From Rhodopirellula europaea 6C (lineage in GTDB: Bacteria > Planctomycetota > Planctomycetia > Pirellulales > Pirellulaceae), in assembly GCF_000338295.1 (NCBI RefSeq), contig NZ_ANMO01000257.1, positions 1 through 64,000 on the forward strand: 64,000 bases of DNA. The letters are read 5' to 3'. Below the pieces are notes generated by a model that did not search any database, was not told where the DNA came from, and saw only the letters and a list, made by a program, of their open reading frames with translations. The translations under genes were made by a program, and so were the position numbers. This document shows, piece by piece, positions 18,726 to 26,659 of this stretch. The number at the start of each line of letters is the position of its first letter. Within the stretch, counting starts at the first letter, position 1.

Positions 18726-19374
18726 CGTTGTCGTCTCCGTAAGTACCTTGGTTAATCCACACTTGAATCCCGATGTGCCCCTGTGGCGTCATCGCTTCGG
18801 TGAATCCGTAATCAATCTTGGCTTGTAGCGTGCTCAATGGAATCGAGCCAGCACTTTGCTTTTCGCGACGGGCCATTTCGGCACCGCCCAGTCGACCGGC
18901 CATTTGGATTTTGATGCCCTTTGCACCAGCGTCCATCGTCTGTTCGAGCATTCGTTTCATTGTGCGGCGGAAGCTGGATCGCTTTGCCAATTGCTGCGAG
19001 ATGTCCTCAGCAACCAGTTGAGCTTGCAGTTCAGGGCGTCCAACTTCTTCCACTTTCAGGTTGATGCGACGTCCGACCAGGTTCTGCAGTTCGGCTTGCA
19101 GGATCTCAATTTCCTGTCCCTTCTTGCCGATGATCAGACCTGGGCGAGCAACGTAAAGCATCACCCGAACTTCATCGCGAGTACGTTCGATCTCGATACG
19201 ATCGATTCCCGCGCTCTTGTATTGTGACTTCTTGGGGTGCTTGGTGATGAATTCGCGAATCTTGCGATCTTCCACCAGCAGGTCCGCAAAATCCTGCTTC
19301 GAGGCATACCAACGACTTCCCCAACCACGGGTGACGCCGGTACGAAACGCAATCGGATTGACTTTTTGACCCAT
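18664..19374 (-). CDS. rpsC: 30S ribosomal protein S3
   Basis: 236 residues. S3 forms part of the mRNA entry channel. The start MGQKVNPIAFRTGVTRGWGS, the KH domain with YVARPGLIIGKKGQEIEIL and the C-terminal domain GAKGIKIQMAGRLGGAEMAR, EAMTPQGHIGIQVWI are clear. After the fold the protein has a polar tail (DDNDGADAQTGQASKKPKRS) encoded across the rplP start, giving a 62-base overlap (53 if rplP uses its second Met). Confidence 0.97.
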   Translation of the reverse strand: MGQKVNPIAFRTGVTRGWGSRWYASKQDFADLLVEDRKIREFITKHPKKSQYKSAGIDRIEIERTRDEVRVMLYVARPGLIIGKKGQEIEILQAELQNLVGRRINLKVEEVGRPELQAQLVAEDISQQLAKRSSFRRTMKRMLEQTMDAGAKGIKIQMAGRLGGAEMARREKQSAGSIPLSTLQAKIDYGFTEAMTPQGHIGIQVWINQGTYGDDNDGADAQTGQASKKPKRSYKR

Positions 19375-19469
19375 GGGAGAGTGCTGAGTGCTGAAGGCAG
19401 GGAGTTAAATAAACGGTGTTGTGTTTGGTGTCGTTTGGATGCTTGAGGATTCCCTCAGGCGATCATCAA

Positions 19470-19829
19470 CTAAACATTTTCGATGTGTGTCAGGCCCACA
19501 CGAATGTGGCTGGAACGTTTTTTGATCATGAACGCCATGCCACGAGCACGAGGCTGAATGCGTTTGAACATGGGGCCGCCGTCGACGCGAACGTCGGTGA
19601 TGACCAGTTCTTCGATGCGATGGCTGCGTCCGCTGTTTTGATCAGGGTCCTGTGCGTTTCCGACAGCACTTTTGATCACCTTCTCAAGCATGCGAGCACC
19701 ACGTTGGGGCTGATACTTCAGGGTGTCCAATGCTTCGTCGGCAAACATGCCACGAACCAAATCGGCAACCAGACGCACCTTTTGGGCGCTGATGCGGGCG
19801 TTCTTATGATATGCGTTGAATTGAGACAT
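19470..19829 (-). CDS. rplV: 50S ribosomal protein L22
   Basis: 119 residues. L22 lines the exit tunnel. The pattern NARISAQKVRLVADLVRGMF, then EKVIKSAVGNAQD and the end RIQPRARGMAFMIKKRSSHI is typical. It lies 60 bases after rpsS. Confidence 0.97.
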   Translation of the reverse strand: MSQFNAYHKNARISAQKVRLVADLVRGMFADEALDTLKYQPQRGARMLEKVIKSAVGNAQDPDQNSGRSHRIEELVITDVRVDGGPMFKRIQPRARGMAFMIKKRSSHIRVGLTHIENV

Positions 19830-19889
19830 GTCTGTCGCTAAATCGTTTGACTCGTGAAATTCACCAACCGTATGGTGGGACGCTAGTGA

Positions 19890-20159
19890 TTAGCGTTTGC
19901 CCTTGCCGCCGTGACCCTTGAAGGTCCGCGTGGGAGCAAACTCACCGAGTTTGTGACCCACCATGTCTTCGGTCACCAACACTTTGATGTGCTGGCGGCC
20001 GTTGTGAACCATGAACGTGACGTTCACGAATTCTGGGACGATCGTGCATGATCGTGCCCATGTCTTGATCGGTTCTTTCGAGCCTGTTTCGGCTGCCTTC
20101 TGAACTTTGAAAAAGACTTTCGGGTCAACAAAGGGACCCTTCTTACTGCTTCGACTCAT
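19890..20159 (-). CDS. rpsS: 30S ribosomal protein S19
   Basis: 89 residues, starting [60 protein letters not shown] and [17 protein letters not shown] are the standard S19 sequence of the small-subunit head. It is 34 bases after rplB. Confidence 0.97.
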   Translation of the reverse strand: MSRSSKKGPFVDPKVFFKVQKAAETGSKEPIKTWARSCTIVPEFVNVTFMVHNGRQHIKVLVTEDMVGHKLGEFAPTRTFKGHGGKGKR

Positions 20160-20193
20160 GATTTTTTACCGGAGTTGCCGCTGAAAGGGTGGC

Positions 20194-21054
20194 CTACTTG
20201 TGGAGTTTCAACTGACCGTAGCGACGACTCTTGCGTCGGCGAACGATCGACGAGTTGCTTGGTTTACGTTTTTGACGTGTACGGCCGCCCTTAGCACTCT
20301 TGCCCGATGGGCTGACTGGGTGACGTCCACCTTTGGTTCGGCCTTCACCACCACCGTGCGGGTGATCGATTGGGTTCATGGCGGTACCACGAACGTGAGG
20401 TCGACGACCCAACCAACGTGAACGACCAGCTTTACCGAGCACAACATTCATGTGGTCGCTGTTTCCGACCTGTCCGATTGTTGCACGGCAAGCACTTGGA
20501 ACGCGACGAACTTCGCCGGATGGAAGCAACAACTGAGCCCAGTCAGCTTCGCGAGCTTGAAGGGTCGCTTGTGTTCCGGCCGAGCGGCACATCACTGCTC
20601 CGCGGCCAGCACGCATTTCAATGCAGCAAACCGAGGTTCCCAGTGGGATGTTTTTCAGTGGCAAGCAGTTGCCGACCACTGGAGGTGCGTCAGGTCCGTT
20701 TTGTAGTTTGTCGCCCGCGGCAACTCCCGAAGGAGCGATCACGTAGTGCTTTTCGCCATCGGGGTACTTCAGCAGTGCGATACGTGCGGTGCGGTTCGGG
20801 TCGTATTGAACCGAATCGACCGTTGCAACGGCACCGTCTTTGACACGACGGAAGTCGATGACGCGGTATTTCTGTTTGTGTCCGCCACCACGGTGACGCG
20901 AAGTGATTTTGCCCTGGTTGTTCCGTCCGCCGGTCTTGGTCTTTGGACGCAGCAAGGAACGTTCTGGCTTGTAGCCAGGCGTCAGTTCCTTGAAGTCGCT
21001 AACCGACGCGTTGCGTCGGCCGGCGCTGGTCGGCTTGTAGATTCGGATGCCCAT
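20194..21054 (-). CDS. rplB: 50S ribosomal protein L2
   Basis: 286 residues, against ~273 in Escherichia coli. L2 supports the peptidyl-transferase centre and subunit association. [40 protein letters not shown] and the C-terminal [20 protein letters not shown] with its conserved His are clear. It follows rplW by 97 bases. Confidence 0.98.
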   Translation of the reverse strand: MGIRIYKPTSAGRRNASVSDFKELTPGYKPERSLLRPKTKTGGRNNQGKITSRHRGGGHKQKYRVIDFRRVKDGAVATVDSVQYDPNRTARIALLKYPDGEKHYVIAPSGVAAGDKLQNGPDAPPVVGNCLPLKNIPLGTSVCCIEMRAGRGAVMCRSAGTQATLQAREADWAQLLLPSGEVRRVPSACRATIGQVGNSDHMNVVLGKAGRSRWLGRRPHVRGTAMNPIDHPHGGGEGRTKGGRHPVSPSGKSAKGGRTRQKRKPSNSSIVRRRKSRRYGQLKLHK

Positions 21055-21151
21055 GAGTATCGCTTTTTCTTGCGAGCTGTTTCTGTGCGGGGAAGTGTTG
21101 CGTTGAGATTGGTGTCAGATCTTTGGCGAACCAAGAGATCTTCACAGTGTC

Positions 21152-21475
21152 CTAGAAGAAGTCGATGCGATGGTCTTCGTGAAGCGAGACGATTGCTTTC
21201 TTCCAGTCGCTGGTTCGTCCAATCTTGTATTTGAACCGGCGGGCTTTCCCTTTGCGGGTCTGGGTGCGGACTTTCAGGACTTTGACGTCGAACAAATGTT
21301 CAACAGCCTTTTTGACATCCAGTTTGGTGGCGTCGCGGTGGATTTGGAACGCGTATTGGTTGTTCCGTGTGGCGCGGTGCACACCTTTTTCGGTGACGAG
21401 CGGTTTCAGCAAGACCTGGTGGGGTTCCAGTTCAATCTTGCGTTCAACAGGTTTGGGTGGTTGGATCGCAGACAT
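21152..21475 (-). CDS. rplW: 50S ribosomal protein L23
   Basis: 107 residues. L23 is the docking site for trigger factor and SRP at the tunnel exit. LLKPLVTEKGVHRATRNNQY, FQIHRDATKLDVKKAVEHLF and TRKGKARRFKYKIGRTSDWK identify it. Its start is 1 base from the rplD stop. Confidence 0.96.
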   Translation of the reverse strand: MSAIQPPKPVERKIELEPHQVLLKPLVTEKGVHRATRNNQYAFQIHRDATKLDVKKAVEHLFDVKVLKVRTQTRKGKARRFKYKIGRTSDWKKAIVSLHEDHRIDFF

Positions 21476-21476
21476 A

Positions 21477-22145
21477 TCAGGCCGCTGCCTCCGCTTCGTT
21501 GGTGTTCTGGGTGGAACCGGCGAATGTGCCGTCTTTGACTCGGTCCAGTGCTTCTTGTGTGAAGAGCACTCGTTTTGGAGTCAGCAGGGTCAGTGCGTTC
21601 AGTTGGCGAACGGGTTCGACCGTTACGCCACTGATGTTGCGTCCGCTCTTGTAGATGATTTGGTCATCGCCAGCGGTTGCGATCAAAGTCGTGGTGTTCG
21701 CCAATCCGAGGTTTTTCAGGATTTGAGCGATTTGGCTGGTCTTAGGGGCGTCCAGCTTCAGTTCGTTGATGACAACGATTTCGCCATCGTCGATTCGCGA
21801 GCGGATTGCCATGCGAGTGGCGATCTTGATCGCTTTCTTGGGCAGGCGATAGCTGTAGTCGCGAGGTTTGACGGTTCGTGCAACACCACCACCACGGCGA
21901 ACGTTGGTTCGCTTGGAGCCGGCACGTGCGTTGCCGGTGCCCTTTTGGCGGTACATCTTCTTGTTGGTGCCGCTGACTTGGCCGCGGGTTCGTGTGTTGT
22001 GCGAACCTTGGCGTTTGTTGGCTTGGTACATAACCACCACGTCGTGCAGCAATTGCTTGCTGACTCGGTTGGCGATTTGTTCGGTATCGATCTCGTACTG
22101 ACCGACTTCTTTGCCGGATGCGTCGAGGATAGGTAGGTTTGCCAT
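21477..22145 (-). CDS. rplD: 50S ribosomal protein L4
   Basis: 222 residues. L4 reaches into the exit tunnel and in Escherichia coli also represses the S10 operon. LLHDVVVMYQANKRQGSHNT, GQVSGTNKKMYRQKGTGNAR and NVRRGGGVARTVKPRDYSYR are family motifs. The C-terminus has an Ala/Glu-rich tail ending NTNEAEAAA. Confidence 0.97.
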   Translation of the reverse strand: MANLPILDASGKEVGQYEIDTEQIANRVSKQLLHDVVVMYQANKRQGSHNTRTRGQVSGTNKKMYRQKGTGNARAGSKRTNVRRGGGVARTVKPRDYSYRLPKKAIKIATRMAIRSRIDDGEIVVINELKLDAPKTSQIAQILKNLGLANTTTLIATAGDDQIIYKSGRNISGVTVEPVRQLNALTLLTPKRVLFTQEALDRVKDGTFAGSTQNTNEAEAAA

Positions 22146-22156
22146 GATTGTATTCC

Positions 22157-22843
22157 TCAGCCGACTTTGTTGGTTTGACGAATCGAGACAAAGCCGCCGT
22201 TAGGCCCAGGAACCGCACCGCGAATCATCAGCAGGTTGTTTTCTGCGTCGACGCGAACGACTTCAAGATTACGGGTGGTGACTTTGGCGTTGCCGTGCTG
22301 GCCAGCCATTCGCTTGCCTTTGAACGTGCGGCTCGGCGATGCACTCATCCCGGTACCACCGGCGTGACGGTGACACTTCTTGACGCCGTGGGTGGCACGT
22401 TGTCCAGCGAAGTTGTGTCGTTTCATGACACCGGCGAAGCCGCGTCCCTTGCTGGTGCCGGTGACGTCAACCTTTTTGACATCGTTGAATTGCTCAACGG
22501 TGAGGGTGTCGCCGACGTTTGCTTCGGATGGTCCGCGGAATTCGCGAACGAATCGTTGTGGTTCGCAATCTGCCTTGGCGGGGGCTTCGATGCCTGCGGC
22601 CGAGCGTTTCTTTGAACGCTTGCTTTCGATGGTTGCAACTTGACCACGCTCACTGCGTTTTGCCAAGCGGCGTGGTTTGTCTTCGAAACCCATTTGAACG
22701 GCTTCATAGCCGTCGCGGTCTTTGCTGCGTACTTGGAGCACGTGGCAAGGGCCAGCTTGCACGACCGTGACGGGAACAGCGGTTCCGTCTTCCAGGAAGA
22801 TCTGAGTCATCCCGATTTTACGGCCAAGGATAGATGGTGACAT
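22157..22843 (-). CDS. rplC: 50S ribosomal protein L3
   Basis: 228 residues. L3 starts large-subunit assembly and approaches the catalytic centre. ILGRKIGMTQIFLEDGTAVP, the central loop FAGVMKRHNFAGQRATHGVK and MAGQHGNAKVTTRNLEVVRV are diagnostic. About 40 residues in the middle (ATIESKRSKKRSAAGIEAPA and onward) are extra relative to short forms. A 334-bp gap separates it from rpsJ. Confidence 0.97.
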   Translation of the reverse strand: MSPSILGRKIGMTQIFLEDGTAVPVTVVQAGPCHVLQVRSKDRDGYEAVQMGFEDKPRRLAKRSERGQVATIESKRSKKRSAAGIEAPAKADCEPQRFVREFRGPSEANVGDTLTVEQFNDVKKVDVTGTSKGRGFAGVMKRHNFAGQRATHGVKKCHRHAGGTGMSASPSRTFKGKRMAGQHGNAKVTTRNLEVVRVDAENNLLMIRGAVPGPNGGFVSIRQTNKVG

Positions 22844-22853
22844 AACAGTTCCT

Positions 22854-22870
22854 GCTCGCGGTTAGCGAGC
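22854..22870 (-). promoter_or_regulatory. Hairpin just upstream of rplC
   Basis: GCTCGC (22854-22859) and GCGAGC (22865-22870) form a perfect six-base stem with a five-base loop, ending 11 bases before the rplC start codon on the minus strand. It lies at the ribosome-binding region and could affect initiation. The rest of the 334-bp gap 22844-23177 contains no gene or other motif I recognise. Confidence 0.35.
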
Positions 22871-23177
22871 GATGTGCGATTCGTTAGGAGTTCCGAGACC
22901 TTCGAGGCGATCTGTTCAAGTGATCGGCGGACGCCGAGCCTGAGTGATTTCGCCGCGACATCCGACCATGCGGAAAACCGTGACCAATTCGTGTGTGTGA
23001 TGGGGTAACTTGAGTCGGTCCCCGGTGAGGTGGCGTTTTGCCGTGGGGTCCGATCTTGTTCTGACTGGGAGGCCGGTTGAAGACTGGTTTTGCTAGCGAA
23101 GTGATTCGCCGTCGCTCAATCAGTGAAGGCTCTTTGTCAGTTGAGTGCCGGGGTTGCGAAGTGCGATTGTCGACCGG

Positions 23178-23504
23178 TCAGCGGGCGGACGCCTTGATCT
23201 TGATATCGACACCAGCCGGCAGGCTTAGCTTGTTGAGTGCTTCAATCGTCTTGGCAGATGCCTGAACGATGTCCACCAAACGCTTGTGCGTTCGGATTTC
23301 ATATTGTTGACGAGCCTTCTTGTTGACAAAGGGGCTCGACAGAACCGTGTATCGTTCGATTCGGGTCGGCAAAGGAATTGGGCCATGCACAATGCTGGCG
23401 GTTGCTTTGACGGTGTCGACAATGTCGCGGGCACTCTGGTCCAGCACGGCATGGTCGTACGCTTCCATTCGAATGCGGATGACTTCGCTGGGGCCGGTTG
23501 ACAC
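23178..23504 (-). CDS. rpsJ: 30S ribosomal protein S10
   Basis: 108 residues, first gene of the S10 operon. S10 is part of the small-subunit head and, in some bacteria, works with NusB in antitermination. [40 protein letters not shown] and [20 protein letters not shown] are standard. The start is a GTG at 23504 with GGAAG about 8 bases upstream. A promoter lies about 70 bases before it. Confidence 0.96.
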   Translation of the reverse strand: MSTGPSEVIRIRMEAYDHAVLDQSARDIVDTVKATASIVHGPIPLPTRIERYTVLSSPFVNKKARQQYEIRTHKRLVDIVQASAKTIEALNKLSLPAGVDIKIKASAR

Positions 23505-23574
23505 TGCTTACTTCCAAGTCGGGAACGAGAAAACGAGTCCATTCCTCACAACAACTTTGCTGTGGGGAGGCGAG

Positions 23575-23603
23575 AATGTACGGTTGACGTCATTGAGCGT
23601 CAA
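23575..23603 (-). promoter_or_regulatory. Predicted sigma-70-type promoter of the S10 operon
   Basis: On the minus strand TTGACG (23603-23598) and TACATT (23580-23575) are separated by exactly 17 bases. Transcription would begin near 23568, leaving a leader of about 65 bases before rpsJ. The -35 lies inside a small palindrome, GTTGACG (23583-23589) / CGTCAAC (23598-23604), and next to the longer inverted repeat at 23600-23638. Confidence 0.6.
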
Positions 23604-23638
23604 CGGCTTTTGAACAATTGATGAAAAAAAGCCGTTGA
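23600..23638. repeat. Perfect 12-bp inverted repeat overlapping the S10 promoter
   Basis: TCAACGGCTTTT (23600-23611) and AAAAGCCGTTGA (23627-23638) are exact reverse complements with a 15-base spacer. On the plus strand the second arm is followed by TTTT. It may be a protein-binding site controlling ribosomal genes or the remains of a terminator. The stretch from 23639 to 23881 shows no other structure and no gene I support. Confidence 0.5.
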
Positions 23639-23881
23639 TTTTGCCGGGATTGATCTTGGCAGCGACTTGTCGCGACCCAATCCGTGCTAGGAAGCTTGGA
23701 ATCGCGTCTTTTGCGCTCTCTGTCTTTTGTGTTTTCGATTCGCCAAGGCAATGGTCATCGACGCGATTGATCGATCCCTTGAGTCGGTGTTGGTTGACTT
23801 GCTTTGAATAGGCAAGGCAAATTGGGTGGAGCGGGTTTGTTGGTTTGCGTTCGTTGGTCTTGTTTCGGGGTGGGTGGTTGA

Positions 23882-24397
23882 TTGGGCGTTGATTTTGAAG
23901 GCGATTCGCCTTCTTCGTCGGCCGGCGGTGGAGCCAGTTGTATTGGTAGGAGCGAGCCGCGGGCGATCGTCGGGTTGTCCAGTGATTCTTGCGGTTTGGG
24001 TGTTCGTGTGATCGTGGCCGCCTGGGTGTTGGTCGGCGGTGGTTTGCTGGGTGTTGCCCGTTCTTTGTCGCCCGCATCGGCCGGGCTCGGGACGCATCAG
24101 CAGTTGGGTTTGCCGCCGTGTTCGATGCGGATGTTGTTTGGCCTTCGCTGTCCCGCTTGCGGCATGACGACTTCTTGGAGTTGGTTGACGCGAGGGGATC
24201 TGGTTGCCTCCGCCTCAGCAAATTTGTCCGGGATGTTGCTGGGTTTGTTTGTTGTGTTGTTGCTTGTGTTGGGGTTCAGGTTGGTTTGGTATGGCCGCAG
24301 TTTGTCTTGCCGGGTGAACTGGTGGGTGGGTTTTGGTGTCGTATTCATCGGTGTTCTCAGCGTCGCTGAATGGCTGGTTCGGTTGCAGTTCGATTGA
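23882..24397 (+). CDS. DUF2752 membrane protein
   Basis: Up to 171 residues from a TTG at 23882; a GTG at 24008 would give 129 residues, nearer the usual length, so the start is uncertain. The motif FGLRCPACGMTTSWSWLTRG is the DUF2752 signature (a Cys-x-x-Cys-Gly-Met-Thr before a transmembrane stretch). Three hydrophobic segments follow the pattern of the family: VIVAAWVLVGGGLLGV, then LSGMLLGLFVVLLLVLGF and WVGFGVVFIGVLSVAEWL. The function of DUF2752 proteins is unknown. The first 40 residues of the long form are low in complexity and may not be translated. It precedes the aminotransferase by 129 bp. Confidence 0.7.
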   Translation: MGVDFEGDSPSSSAGGGASCIGRSEPRAIVGLSSDSCGLGVRVIVAAWVLVGGGLLGVARSLSPASAGLGTHQQLGLPPCSMRMLFGLRCPACGMTTSWSWLTRGDLVASASANLSGMLLGLFVVLLLVLGFRLVWYGRSLSCRVNWWVGFGVVFIGVLSVAEWLVRLQFD

Positions 24398-24526
24398 ATT
24401 TCGAGCCAAAAGTTTGATTCCCCCTACACGAATGTGGCGGATGCGTGTGAGAATGCGGCCCGCGTTGGTCTTTAGAAGGCCGGCGGTTTTCGTTTATTTC
24501 CTGGCAATTTCCACCTTGGCGTCAAA

Positions 24527-25831
24527 ATGAGTGACACCTTCAATCCCGACACGCCCAATATCGACGCGCCCGCAATCGATTCGCCCACGACGGATCCTGA
24601 GCCAGCAGAATTCGAAGTGAAGATGGCGTCGCGGGTCGACCGTTTGCCTCCATACATGTTTGGTCGCATCAACAACCTGCTGTATCAAAAACGGCGTGCT
24701 GGGGATGACGTGATCGATCTCGGGATGGGCAATCCATCGGATCCGCCTGATCCCGTTGTTGTTCAGAAGCTGAATGATGCAGCGGCTGATATCGGTAACC
24801 ACGGTTACAGCAAATCAAACGGGATCACGAATCTTCGTCGCGAGGTGGCTAGCAAATACCATCGCAAATATGGCGTGCGATTGGATCCGGAAGGCGAGAT
24901 CATCGCTTGTCTGGGAAGCAAGGAAGGTTTCTCGCACATGTGTTTGGCTCTGATGGGGCCTGGCGATACAGCGATCATTCCATCGCCCTACTTCCCGGTT
25001 CACATGTATGGCGTGATTTTGGCGTCGGGCAATGTGGTGGCGTTGGATGTGGCGGATCCGGACAAGTTTCTGCGGAACGTTGCCTACACGTGTGAGAATC
25101 TGACGCCTCGGCCAAAGGTTTTGATCGTCAATTACCCGCACAACCCATCGTCGGCCGTGATCGAAGCGGACTTCTTTGTTGAAGTCGTTCGTCTGGCGAA
25201 AAAGTACGGCCTGATGGTGATTCATGACTTCGCTTACGCCGATGTCGCGTTCGACGGTTATGTGCCGCCGAGTTTTCTTTCCGCTCCCGGTGCCAAGGAC
25301 GTGGGCGTTGAGTTCACGACGATGAGCAAGGGATACAACATGGCCGGTTGGCGTGTTGGTTTCTGCGCTGGCAACGCGGATATGGTTCGCGGTCTGGGCA
25401 CGATCAAGGGCTATTACGACTACGGCATGTTCCAGGCGATTCAAATCGCTGCGATCGTGGCTCTTCGGGAAACGGAAGCGACCGTTGCGAAGCAATCTGA
25501 GGTCTATCAAAGCCGGCGCGATGTGCTGGTCAGCGGTCTGCGTCGGCTCGGTTGGAATGTCAATCCTCCGAAGGCGGGCATGTTCGTTTGGGCCGAGGTT
25601 CCCGAGCCTTGGAAGAGCCAAATGAGCACGATGGATTTCGCGATGATGTTGCTGGAAGAAGGCAATGTGGCGGTCAGTCCAGGCAGTGGTTTCGGTGCCG
25701 CGGGGGAGGGCTATCTGCGGATGTCTTTGGTTGAAAACGAGCACCGGTTGCGTCAAGCGGTTCGTCAGATCGGAAAGTGTCTTGCAGCCGGAAAAGCGGA
25801 CGCGGGGCCTGTCGCTTCGTCGGCTTCGTAG
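24527..25831 (+). CDS. alaC: Aminotransferase class I/II, AlaC-like (glutamate-pyruvate type)
   Basis: 434 residues. PLP-dependent fold type I enzyme; [29 protein letters not shown] and [13 protein letters not shown] closely follow Escherichia coli AlaC as I remember it, and [16 protein letters not shown] carries the PLP lysine. The likely reaction is alanine/2-oxoglutarate to pyruvate/glutamate, though the LL-diaminopimelate aminotransferase family is related. The first 32 residues are rich in Asp, Pro and Thr and lie outside the fold; a Met at 24623 (MASRVDRL) would give the usual N-terminus and has GAAGTGAAG before it. It stands alone between two proteins of unknown function. Confidence 0.85.
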   Translation: MSDTFNPDTPNIDAPAIDSPTTDPEPAEFEVKMASRVDRLPPYMFGRINNLLYQKRRAGDDVIDLGMGNPSDPPDPVVVQKLNDAAADIGNHGYSKSNGITNLRREVASKYHRKYGVRLDPEGEIIACLGSKEGFSHMCLALMGPGDTAIIPSPYFPVHMYGVILASGNVVALDVADPDKFLRNVAYTCENLTPRPKVLIVNYPHNPSSAVIEADFFVEVVRLAKKYGLMVIHDFAYADVAFDGYVPPSFLSAPGAKDVGVEFTTMSKGYNMAGWRVGFCAGNADMVRGLGTIKGYYDYGMFQAIQIAAIVALRETEATVAKQSEVYQSRRDVLVSGLRRLGWNVNPPKAGMFVWAEVPEPWKSQMSTMDFAMMLLEEGNVAVSPGSGFGAAGEGYLRMSLVENEHRLRQAVRQIGKCLAAGKADAGPVASSAS

Positions 25832-25939
25832 TTCAGTCGACGGTTCGTGTTCATTAGGCTTGTTAGTCAGCTGAGTTTGACGGTCAGCCGTGTTTGTCGG
25901 CGTTTTCTGGTCGTGATTGGTTCTTGAGGTAGCATCGAG

Positions 25940-26494
25940 ATGCGTTTGGGTTTGGCTCTGAGAGCGTTTTGGAAGGCAATGTTTGATCGGCAGGTCGCTG
26001 AGCGTGTCGCGTTGGCTCTGGATGGCGTCGATTTGACGCCTGATTCGTCGGCGCAGTCCACGCCGGCTGCCTTGGAACAAGCAACCGCGACCGCGAAACC
26101 GGTTCGGCAGGAGCCGGTGCAGAGCGACGCGATTGCGCTTCTGGGGGCGCTTCAGAGAGACGGTCGGCTGGTGGATTTGATCCACGAGAACCTGGATCAA
26201 TATGGTGATGATCAGGTCGGTGCCGCGGCGCGACCATGTTTGAAGCAGTGCCGCCAAACGCTGGATCGGTTGTTGGCGATCAAGCCGCTGGCTGATGCTG
26301 AGAACGGCGGGTTGATCCCGGTCGAAGAAAATGCGTCGTCTGCTCGTTTGCGCTGGGTGGGAGAGGCGTCCGGGGCTTCGCAGGGGAAGGTCGTGCACAG
26401 CGGATGGGTCGCTACGCAAGTTCAGTTGCCCGCCTGGTCAGGCCGTTCCGAGGATGCGTTGGTGATCGCTCCGACTCAGGTTGAAGCTCCCTAG
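25940..26494 (+). CDS. DUF2760 domain protein
   Basis: 184 residues. The part from residue 62 on (DAIALLGALQRDGRLVDLIH, then DDQVGAAARPCLKQCRQTLD and the C-terminal GKVVHSGWVATQVQLPAWSG) matches my recollection of DUF2760, a cytosolic family of unknown role often placed near chaperone-like genes. The N-terminus MRLGLALRAFWKAMFDRQVA is moderately hydrophobic and the region at residues 35-60 is a linker rich in Ala, Thr and Gln. GAGGTAGC lies 8-15 bases before the ATG. It converges with fusA. Confidence 0.75.
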   Translation: MRLGLALRAFWKAMFDRQVAERVALALDGVDLTPDSSAQSTPAALEQATATAKPVRQEPVQSDAIALLGALQRDGRLVDLIHENLDQYGDDQVGAAARPCLKQCRQTLDRLLAIKPLADAENGGLIPVEENASSARLRWVGEASGASQGKVVHSGWVATQVQLPAWSGRSEDALVIAPTQVEAP

Positions 26495-26502
26495 TTGTCC
26501 GG

Positions 26503-26526
26503 CCTGTCAAGCTTCGGCTTGGCGGG
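26503..26526 (+). terminator. Hairpin with UUCG loop after the DUF2760 gene
   Basis: CCTGTCAAGC (26503-26512) and GCTTGGCGGG (26517-26526) pair over ten positions, two of them G-U, closing a TTCG tetraloop. It begins 9 bases after the stop. No strong T-run follows. Confidence 0.45.
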
Positions 26527-26620
26527 AGTTCGGTTATTGCCGGTCGCCGTCCGCATCGCGCTTGCGGAAGGCCCGCAAAGGCTTGGGCTCGTGTGAATGC
26601 CGGTGTGCTCCGTAGTGGCC

Positions 26621-26644
26621 CCAGGCGGTCGCTCTGCCGCCTGG
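26621..26644 (-). terminator. Hairpin downstream of fusA
   Basis: CCAGGCGG (26621-26628) and CCGCCTGG (26637-26644) are exact arms with an eight-base loop, 16 bases beyond the fusA stop on the minus strand. It may end the rpsL-rpsG-fusA transcript. Confidence 0.4.
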
Positions 26645-26659
26645 TCGCCAATCGTCGTT

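Noticed and set aside
22844-23177. Possible small gene or riboswitch between rpsJ and rplC
   Set aside because: No frame with a plausible product and no known riboswitch motif was seen; only the small hairpin next to rplC is recorded.
24815-26419. 534-residue minus-strand open frame
   Set aside because: Antisense to the AlaC-like and DUF2760 genes; rich in Arg, Gln and Thr without motifs.
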